Source: an uncultured Alphaproteobacteria bacterium (lineage in GTDB: Bacteria > Pseudomonadota > Alphaproteobacteria > Rhizobiales > Beijerinckiaceae). Taken from it: a DNA stretch of 12,168 nucleotides. Numbering within the stretch: the stretch's first letter is position 1; every line of letters starts with the position of its first letter. The notes under the pieces are model-generated. The model saw only the letters and a list, made by a program, of their open reading frames with translations. It searched no databases and was not told the origin of the DNA. Shown one piece after another: positions 7,028 through 12,168 of the stretch. The translations under genes were made by a program, and so were the position numbers. The DNA lies in NCBI GenBank assembly GCA_937903315.1, contig CALCZO010000250.1:1-12168 (forward strand). The letters run 5' to 3'.

Positions 7028-7453
7028 TCAGCGCCGCTTGCGGCAATAAAGCTCCAGTTTATGCCTGACGATGTCATAGCCAAGCTCTGCAGCGATTTCC
7101 GCCTGCAATTTCTCAATCTTTTCAGAGCGAAATTCGATCACTTCACCACTGTCGATATTGATCAGATGGTCGTGGTGTTCGCGCTCGGCATCCTCGAACC
7201 GGGCACGCCCGTCATCAAAGGCATGCCGCTGGATCGTGCCCTTGTCCTCGAGCATCCGCAGCGTCCGATACACGGTCGACAGCGACACACTGCCGTCGAG
7301 CGCATACGCGCGGCGATAGACGTCGTTGGCGTCGGGATGGTCATTGGCCTCGGCAATCACGCGCAGGATGACCTTGCGCTGCGCGGTCATGCGGAGGCCG
7401 AGCGACTTGAGATCATCGAAAAAGCGCTGGTAGCGCCGATGAGCGTCTGACAT
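7028..7453 (-). CDS. fur: Fur/Mur-family metal-responsive transcriptional regulator
   Basis: This is a 141-residue DNA-binding metalloregulator, a normal Fur length. The winged-helix half holds LRMTAQRKVIL (20-30) and the recognition helix region SVSLSTVYRTLRML (55-68). Metal ligands line up with E. coli Fur at a constant offset of six: H93, D95, E114 and H131 for one site, and H39, E87, H94 and H96 for the other. The CxxC of many Fur proteins is absent (N99, S102), as is common for alphaproteobacterial Fur/Mur. In rhizobia the equivalent gene is often called mur and represses sitABCD in response to Mn2+; the divergent sit operon here supports that. The start at 7453 was chosen because longer versions would run through the operator-like repeats. 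Its own ribosome-binding site is weak (AAGG, 13 bases away). Fe2+ versus Mn2+ sensing cannot be decided here. Confidence 0.92.
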   Translation of the reverse strand: MSDAHRRYQRFFDDLKSLGLRMTAQRKVILRVIAEANDHPDANDVYRRAYALDGSVSLSTVYRTLRMLEDKGTIQRHAFDDGRARFEDAEREHHDHLINIDSGEVIEFRSEKIEKLQAEIAAELGYDIVRHKLELYCRKRR

Positions 7454-7478
7454 TTCGCGTTCGTAGCCTTGATGAGAC

Positions 7479-7553
7479 GCAATTGCAACTGCCTGATGCG
7501 AATCGCTCGCAAATGCAATTGACAAATGCAAATAATTCGCATTAGCGTTTGCA
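7479..7553. promoter_or_regulatory. Cluster of Fur/Mur-box-like inverted repeats
   Basis: Several overlapping dyads share TGCAA/TGCGA cores. They are the perfect palindrome GCAATTGC (7479-7486), TGCGA-ATCGC-TCGCA (7497-7511), TGCAATT-GAC-AAATGCA (7514-7530) and the best one, ATGCAAAT-A-ATTCGCAT (7526-7542, seven of eight arm positions paired). TTTGCA at 7548-7553 adds a further half-site. TGCAA-rich palindromes are the known operator style of alphaproteobacterial Fur/Mur proteins. The location, in front of fur and divergent to sitABCD, suggests control of both and autoregulation. Confidence 0.65.
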
Positions 7554-7710
7554 GGACGATGTTCCCCTCCAGACATGCAGGGGTGCGTGTCCAGACAGAT
7601 GTCGTTCGCGAAGGGATGTGCCGCCACCGTGGACCGCGCTTGTGATGATGACCGTGCCTTTTGCATGCGCCGCACTGTGTCCTCACGCAGGGTCTGTGCA
7701 TGTGCCGATG

Positions 7711-7743
7711 ACAGGTACAGATTGACCGGACTGTTACGCCTGT
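7711..7743. repeat. Imperfect inverted repeat upstream of sitA
   Basis: ACAGGTACAG (7711-7720) is followed after ten bases by CTGTTACGCCTGT (7731-7743). ACAG pairs with CTGT and, after an internal loop (T against TACG), ACAGG pairs with CCTGT. In RNA this could form a hairpin with nine base pairs about 60 bases before the sitA start; in DNA it could be a protein-binding dyad. No T-run follows, so it is not an ordinary terminator. Function unknown. Confidence 0.35.
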
Positions 7744-7804
7744 ACGCGCGGATGACCGCCGGGCCGTTCGATGTTCTCAGTCTGCGACCAGCGGAGCCTG
7801 CCTC

Positions 7805-8752
7805 ATGACAGGGTCAACCTCGATGCTCGTCTGCTACAGGCCCGTCCGACTGGTGGCGTTGATCGCCAGCGCGGTTGTGGCAAGCGTGGTTCTATGCGCT
7901 GCAGCGACCGCCCAGTCTGCCCGACCAGCAGGCAAGCCATTGCGCGTCGTGACGACCTTCACCATCCTTCAGGACATCGCGCAGAACGTGGCAGGGGATG
8001 TTGCTGTCGTTGAATCGGTGACCAAGCCTGGCGCGGAAATTCACGACTACCAGCCCACGCCCATGGATGTTGTGAAGGCCCAATCCGCCGATCTCGTGTT
8101 GTGGAACGGGCTGAATCTCGAACGCTGGTTCGAAAAGTTCTTCGAAAACGTCTCGAACGTGCCAAGCGCCGTCCTGTCCGAAGGCATCGAGCCGATTGGC
8201 ATCAGTGCGGGGCCCTATCAAGGCAGGGCCAACCCCCATGCCTGGATGTCCGCGAGGAACGCACTTGTCTATGTCGAGAATGTCCGCCGGGCGCTCGCCA
8301 AGGCCGATCCGGCGAATGCCGAGATCTATGCCCGCAACGCCGCCGCCTATTCGGCCAGGATCGTCGCCATCGATTCTCCGCTGCGCGAGCGGCTTGCAAA
8401 AATTCCCCCAGAGCAGCGCACGTTGGTCAGCAGCGAAGGTGCCTTCAGCTACCTCACCCGCGATCTTGGCTGGAGTGAAGCCTTCCTTTGGCCCATCAAC
8501 GCCGATGAACAGGGCACACCACAACAGGTTCGCCGGCTGATCGACCTCGTCCGCAAGAACAGGATCCCTGTCATCTTCAGCGAGAGTACGGTGTCAGACA
8601 AGCCGGCGCGGCAGGTCGCCCGCGAGACCGGTGCCAGATATGGCGGAGTGCTCTACGTCGATAGCCTGAGCGCGGCGAGCGGACCTGTGCCGACCTACCT
8701 CAAACTGCTCGAGGTGACCGTCGAAACGATCGCCAAGGGCTTTGGCACGTGA
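7805..8752 (+). CDS. sitA: Manganese/iron ABC transporter substrate-binding protein SitA
   Basis: This is the periplasmic metal-binding protein of a Mn2+/Fe2+ importer, 315 residues long. A signal peptide covers about residues 1-36, with likely cleavage at ATA/Q. The cysteine at 31 does not sit in a good lipobox. The four metal ligands of this family are in place: H80 (AEIHDYQP), H145 (NPHAWMS), E211 (SSEGAFSYL) and D286 (YVDSLS). Glutamate at the third position and the absence of a His-rich loop fit Mn/Fe rather than ZnuA-type zinc binding. LWPINADEQGTPQQVR (228-243) and FSESTVSDKPARQVARETGA (258-277) are typical of SitA/YfeA. The start has GGAG eight bases upstream. It is first of four tightly packed genes and is probably repressed by the divergent Fur/Mur. 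Confidence 0.94.
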   Translation: MTGSTSMLVCYRPVRLVALIASAVVASVVLCAAATAQSARPAGKPLRVVTTFTILQDIAQNVAGDVAVVESVTKPGAEIHDYQPTPMDVVKAQSADLVLWNGLNLERWFEKFFENVSNVPSAVLSEGIEPIGISAGPYQGRANPHAWMSARNALVYVENVRRALAKADPANAEIYARNAAAYSARIVAIDSPLRERLAKIPPEQRTLVSSEGAFSYLTRDLGWSEAFLWPINADEQGTPQQVRRLIDLVRKNRIPVIFSESTVSDKPARQVARETGARYGGVLYVDSLSAASGPVPTYLKLLEVTVETIAKGFGT

Positions 8753-8755
8753 GGG

Positions 8756-9667
8756 ATGACCCCAGATGAAAGGCCATCCGACATGATGCGGGATCGACCG
8801 ACGCCGTCGATCGAGGTCAACGATATCACGGTCAGCTATTCCAATGGCGTTGCCGCCGTGCGGAATGCGACCTTCGAGCTCGGGCCATCGACCATCTGTG
8901 CACTGGTCGGCATCAACGGCTCGGGCAAGTCGACGCTGTTCAAAACGATCATGGGTTTTCTCACGCCATCGGCCGGGAGCGTGCGGATCGCCGGATTGCC
9001 GGTCAAGGCCGCGCTCAGGCAAGGCCTCGTCGCGTATGTTCCGCAAAGCGAGGAGGTCGACTGGAACTTCCCGGTCCTCGTCGAAGACGTGGTGATGATG
9101 GGGCGCTATGGCCACATGAATGTCCTGCGCATTCCGGCGAAGGCTGACAGGGCAGCCGTCGATCAGGCGTTGGACCGGGTCGGCATGTCAGAGTACCGGA
9201 CGCGGCAGATCGGCGAGCTTTCAGGGGGACAGAAGAAGCGTGTGTTCCTCGCCCGTGCCCTTGCGCAGGGCAGCGAGATCGTATTGCTCGATGAGCCGTT
9301 CACCGGTGTCGATGTGAAGACCGAATCGGCCATCATCGACCTCCTTCGCGCCATGCGTGATGAAGGACGCCTGATGTTCGTCTCGACGCACAATCTCGGC
9401 AGCGTGCCGGATTTCTGCGATCAGGTCGTGTTGTTCAACAGGACGGTGCTGGCCTATGGGCCGACGGCCACAACGTTCACCGAGGCCAACCTGGCCCAGG
9501 CCTTCGGCGGTTTGCTGCGCCATGTCCGCCTGAGCGGCCCTGATCTGCACGATGATGCGGATCAGAGACGCGTGACGGTGCTGACCGACGACGAACGGCC
9601 ATTGGTGCTCTACGGCGAACGCGATCAGGAAAAGCACGTCAACCCTGATCGCAGCGAGACGCCGTGA
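8756..9667 (+). CDS. sitB: Manganese/iron ABC transporter ATP-binding protein SitB
   Basis: This is the cytoplasmic ATPase of the Sit importer, 303 residues from the ATG three bases after the sitA stop. Motifs are Walker A GINGSGKST (52-60), Q-loop VPQSEEVDW (Q97), signature LSGGQKKR (155-162), Walker B IVLLDEPF (175-182) and H-loop STHNLG (H212). A charged tail follows from about 258. An alternative ATG at 8783 has a better-spaced AAAGG nine bases upstream and would remove nine residues that lie before the conserved fold; either start is possible. The end of the gene overlaps the sitC start region, so the operon is coupled. Confidence 0.93.
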   Translation: MTPDERPSDMMRDRPTPSIEVNDITVSYSNGVAAVRNATFELGPSTICALVGINGSGKSTLFKTIMGFLTPSAGSVRIAGLPVKAALRQGLVAYVPQSEEVDWNFPVLVEDVVMMGRYGHMNVLRIPAKADRAAVDQALDRVGMSEYRTRQIGELSGGQKKRVFLARALAQGSEIVLLDEPFTGVDVKTESAIIDLLRAMRDEGRLMFVSTHNLGSVPDFCDQVVLFNRTVLAYGPTATTFTEANLAQAFGGLLRHVRLSGPDLHDDADQRRVTVLTDDERPLVLYGERDQEKHVNPDRSETP

Positions 9668-10542
9668 TGCTTCTCGGTCCGGCAATCGATCTCCTGCTCG
9701 AACCCTTTGCCTATCAGTACATGGCGCGCGCCATCTGGGTCAGTGCGTTGGTCGGTGCGGTCTGTGCCTTCCTGTCCTGTTACCTGATCCTGAAAGGCTG
9801 GGCGCTGATGGGCGACGCGCTCGCCCATTCGGTCGTTCCGGGGGTCGCGCTTGCCTATCTCTTGGGTTTTCCCTATGCGATCGGCGCTTTCACCTCGGGC
9901 ATCATCGCCGCACTCGGAATCGCGTTCGTCCGCCGGCTGACGATGCTGAGAGAGGATGCCGTCATCGGTCTTGTGTTCACGACGCTTTTTGCGATCGGAC
10001 TGCTGATCGTCTCGATCAACCCGACGTCAGTGAATGTGCAGTCGATCGTGCTGGGCAACATCCTTGCCATTTCCGATGACGACGTGACGCAGGTGATCGT
10101 GATCGCCGCCATTTCGCTGGCCATCCTCGGCCTCAAATGGAAGGACCTGCTGCTGGCCTTTTTTGACGAAAGCCATGCCCGAAGCGTCGGCCTCAACCCG
10201 TGGCTGCTGCGCGTCCTGTTCTTCGTCCTGCTCAGCGCCTGTACGGTCGCTGCACTCCAGACCGTTGGCGCCGTGCTGGTCATCGCGATGGTCGTGACGC
10301 CCGGTGCCACGGCCCATCTGCTGACGGATCGGTTTGGTATGATGATCGGCCTTGCCATGCTGATCGGCGCTGCGACCAGTGCGCTGGGGGCCTACCTGAG
10401 CTTCTTTCTTGATGGCGCGACCGGAGGACTGATCGTCGTGCTCCAGACACTGGTCTTTCTCGCGGCGTTTGTCTTTGCGCCCAAATATGGCCGGTTGGCT
10501 GCCCGGCGTTCGGCGCGACGGTCGGCAGAGGTGATCCGATGA
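9667..10542 (+). CDS. sitC: Manganese/iron ABC transporter permease SitC
   Basis: This is one of two paralogous inner-membrane permeases of the Sit importer (ABC-3 family), 291 residues with about eight hydrophobic segments. The family motif LKGWALMGDALAHSVVPG spans 42-59, and the late motif LQTVGAVLVIAMVVTPGATA spans 197-216. The ATG at 9667 shares its first base with the sitB stop (TGATG). A GTG one codon earlier (9664) is an equally usable start. It ends by overlapping sitD as ATGA. Confidence 0.92.
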   Translation: MLLGPAIDLLLEPFAYQYMARAIWVSALVGAVCAFLSCYLILKGWALMGDALAHSVVPGVALAYLLGFPYAIGAFTSGIIAALGIAFVRRLTMLREDAVIGLVFTTLFAIGLLIVSINPTSVNVQSIVLGNILAISDDDVTQVIVIAAISLAILGLKWKDLLLAFFDESHARSVGLNPWLLRVLFFVLLSACTVAALQTVGAVLVIAMVVTPGATAHLLTDRFGMMIGLAMLIGAATSALGAYLSFFLDGATGGLIVVLQTLVFLAAFVFAPKYGRLAARRSARRSAEVIR

Positions 10543-11387
10543 CATGGTCCGCGCCTGCCTGGCTTTGGTCGTGGTTCATCGACCCCCTGGCGCACGGCTT
10601 CATGCAGCGCGGACTCGTTGTCGCAGTTCTCGTCGGTGCCGTTTGCGCGCTGCTGTCATGCTATCTCGTGCTCAAGGGCTGGGCCTTGATGGGCGATGCG
10701 GTGTCGCATGCGGTGCTGCCCGGCATTGTCATCGCCCATGTGATCCAGATCCCCTTGGCCATCGGCGCTTTCGCGGCCGGCCTCGGCTGTGCGATTGCGA
10801 CCGGGTACATCAAGTCGAACAGCCGCATCAAGGAAGATGCCGTGATGGGCATCGTCTTTTCCGGCCTGTTTGCCCTGGGGCTGGTCCTGTTCGTCAAGGT
10901 CGAGACCGATCAGCATCTCAATCATATCCTGTTCGGCAACATGCTGGGCGTGCAGTGGCCCGATGTGCTGGAAGCCGCGCTGATCGCCGTTCCGGCCATC
11001 GTGATCGTCATTGCCAAACGTCGGGATCTTCTTCTTTACTGCTTTGATCCGACCCATGCCCGCGCCATCGGATTGCCCGTCGGAACCCTGCATTTCGGGC
11101 TGCTGACGCTTCTGGCGCTGACGATTGTGGCCTCGCTGAAAGCGGTGGGGATCATTCTGGTCATTGCCATGCTGATCGCGCCCGGAGCCATCGGCTACCT
11201 TCTGACCAAGCGCTTTGATGCCATGCTGGCGATTGCCGCGGCGGCGGCCATCGGTTCGAGCGTTGTTGGAACGATCCTGAGTTTTCACATCGACGGCGCG
11301 ACCGGGCCAACGATTGTCGTTGTTCAATCCGCCCTGTTCGTGCTCGCAGTGATGATCAAGCGCGGCGGGCGCAGCGCAAACGCCTGA
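10539..11387 (+). CDS. sitD: Manganese/iron ABC transporter permease SitD
   Basis: This is the second ABC-3 family permease of the importer, 282 residues and clearly paralogous to SitC. The same motif appears as LKGWALMGDAVSHAVLPG (45-62), and the late motif as LKAVGIILVIAMLIAPGAIG (200-219). SitC and SitD presumably pair to form the channel. The start overlaps the sitC stop as ATGA. It ends 37 bases from a convergent oxidoreductase gene. That gap holds a 9-base direct repeat (TGATCCCGG, 11385-11393 and 11414-11422) but no hairpin with a T-run. Confidence 0.92.
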   Translation: MTWSAPAWLWSWFIDPLAHGFMQRGLVVAVLVGAVCALLSCYLVLKGWALMGDAVSHAVLPGIVIAHVIQIPLAIGAFAAGLGCAIATGYIKSNSRIKEDAVMGIVFSGLFALGLVLFVKVETDQHLNHILFGNMLGVQWPDVLEAALIAVPAIVIVIAKRRDLLLYCFDPTHARAIGLPVGTLHFGLLTLLALTIVASLKAVGIILVIAMLIAPGAIGYLLTKRFDAMLAIAAAAAIGSSVVGTILSFHIDGATGPTIVVVQSALFVLAVMIKRGGRSANA

Positions 11388-11424
11388 TCCCGGGAGTGCC
11401 TCAGCCACTAGCGTGATCCCGGCG

Positions 11425-12168
11425 TCAGTCCTGCATGCCCCCCTGGCGGGATGCGTTTGCGTGCGCCTGAGCCTTCAATGCCAGTTCGCAGACCTTGAAC
11501 GTATGCTCGCCCGTGCAGGCCGTCTCGGTACGGTCGCGAACGTCGGCGAGCAGATTGCCGAAATACGGCAGCCCGGCGTCCGAGCAATTGACGTAGATGT
11601 TCTCGGTCCCGTTCACGAGGAACAGGTGGTCGCCGCCCGGGCGGCCCACTGGATCGAGATATTTGCGCAATTCGATCGACCCTTCGGTCCCCAGAATGAA
11701 CAGCCGCCCATCGCCCCAGTTGGTTTGCGCATCCGGGGTATACCAGTCGACACGGATATAAGCCTGTGCCCCCGACCCGGACAGGCAGACCTCGCCGAAG
11801 TCCTGAAAGTCAGGGTGGGCGGGGTTGGCGAAATTGCCAACGGCCGCATGGGTGATCGCCGCGTCCTGAAGCCCGGTAAAGTGCAGGAACTGATCGATCT
11901 GATGCGATGCGATATCGGTCAGAATCCCGCCGTATCGCCTGGGCTGGAAAAACCAATCCGGCCGGATGGCGGCATTGAGCCGGTGCGGCCCCAATCCGAG
12001 GGTCTGCACAACACGGCCGATGCGCCCCTGTTTGACCAGTTCACTGGCCCGCGTCACCGCACGGACCTCGAAACGCTCGGAGAAATTGACCGACCAGATC
12101 CGGCCGGTTTCCGCCGCAACGCGTCGCACCTGCGCAAGCTCGTCGAGCGTGATGCAGCCGGGCTTGTC
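11425..12168 (-). CDS. Gfo/Idh/MocA-family NAD(P)-dependent oxidoreductase (N terminus missing)
   Basis: This is the C-terminal 247 residues of a sugar- or inositol-type dehydrogenase. The frame runs open to the window edge, so the Rossmann NAD(P)-binding half and the start lie to the right. The first visible residues, DKPG, correspond to the (E/D)KP motif at the end of the cofactor domain. Next come NFSERF (34-39) and GPHRLNAAIRPDWFFQPRRY (60-79). GGILTDIASHQID (80-92) carries the conserved Asp-85 and His-89 of the substrate site. The rest matches the C-terminal beta-sheet domain. The substrate cannot be named. A GTG at 12129 could be misread as the start, but it lies inside the conserved region. 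No functional link to the convergent sit operon is apparent. Confidence 0.85.
   Translation of the reverse strand, partial: DKPGCITLDELAQVRRVAAETGRIWSVNFSERFEVRAVTRASELVKQGRIGRVVQTLGLGPHRLNAAIRPDWFFQPRRYGGILTDIASHQIDQFLHFTGLQDAAITHAAVGNFANPAHPDFQDFGEVCLSGSGAQAYIRVDWYTPDAQTNWGDGRLFILGTEGSIELRKYLDPVGRPGGDHLFLVNGTENIYVNCSDAGLPYFGNLLADVRDRTETACTGEHTFKVCELALKAQAHANASRQGGMQD

Larger units (their letters stand above)
7454..7804. other. Divergent intergenic region between fur and sitA (351 bases)
   Basis: No credible gene was found here; the short open frames lack family features and ribosome-binding sites. The fur-proximal third (7479-7553) holds AT-richer TGCAA/TGCGA repeats, unlike the surrounding GC-rich DNA. 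A TTGACA hexamer on the plus strand (7519-7524) lies inside this cluster but has no convincing -10 at 16-18 bases. The remaining 250 bases before sitA include an inverted repeat (7711-7743) and a usable ribosome-binding site, GGAG at about 7793-7796. If sitA is transcribed from the operator cluster, its mRNA would have an unusually long leader. Confidence 0.6.

Noticed and set aside
6290..7450. Plus-strand open frame of about 386 codons spanning the ATPase and Fur genes
   Set aside because: It runs antisense to two well-supported genes and across their intergenic gap, and shows no recognisable motif.
7454..7675. N-terminal extension of the Fur-family gene to 7675
   Set aside because: The extra residues resemble no Fur protein and would place the operator-like repeats inside the coding region.
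7575..7808. Small plus-strand open frame of 77 codons before sitA
   Set aside because: Cys/Arg-rich composition, no ribosome-binding site and no family resemblance. It is probably non-coding leader.
8756..9667. The charged C-terminal tail of SitB as a fusion or frameshift
   Set aside because: At about 300 residues the protein is within the usual SitB/YfeB length range, and the frame ends in a normal overlap with sitC.
7805..11387. Zinc (ZnuABC) identity for the plus-strand metal importer
   Set aside because: The binding protein has Glu at the third ligand position, no His-rich loop and SitA/YfeA-like motifs, and there are two separate permeases, as in SitABCD.

Overview
The window is dense, high-GC bacterial DNA with four-base ATGA/GTGA gene overlaps and few gaps. 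Protein families point to an alphaproteobacterium, most likely of the Rhizobiales (Hyphomicrobiales) type: a Fur/Mur-family regulator lacking the usual CxxC, divergent from a sitABCD metal importer, is an arrangement known from Sinorhizobium. This is inferred from gene content; no species is claimed. No rRNA, tRNA, CRISPR array, insertion sequence or integrase was seen.

Layout. (1) 1-2245, plus strand: the end of a phosphonate-type ABC importer operon, phnC (5' end cut off) - phnE1 - phnE2, translationally coupled. Its binding protein PhnD is not in the window. (2) 2268-6865, minus strand, convergent with phn: a four-gene operon read ATPase -> fused double-domain permease -> Tat-exported binding protein -> inositol-monophosphatase-family phosphatase. 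The transporter resembles the 'iron(III)' (FbpABC/AfuABC) family, but the phosphatase, the phn neighbour, the missing tandem-tyrosine iron site and a Pho-box-like repeat just upstream suggest that it imports an organophosphate or phosphonate. (3) 7028-7453, minus strand: a Fur/Mur regulator. (4) 7454-7804: a 351-base divergent intergenic region with a cluster of TGCAA/TGCGA inverted repeats that look like Fur/Mur operators. (5) 7805-11387, plus strand: sitA-sitB-sitC-sitD, a complete Mn2+/Fe2+ ABC importer. (6) 11425-12168, minus strand: the C-terminal 247 residues of a Gfo/Idh/MocA-family NAD(P)-dependent oxidoreductase, cut by the window edge.

How the genes may work together. The Fur/Mur protein probably senses Mn2+ or Fe2+ and represses sitABCD, and perhaps itself, from the shared intergenic region. 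The left half looks like a phosphorus-scavenging block: PhnCE for phosphonates, and the second ABC system plus a cytosolic phosphatase for a phosphorylated organic compound from which phosphate would be released after import. The substrate assignment is inference. The competing reading, a Fur-adjacent iron importer, cannot be excluded from sequence alone.
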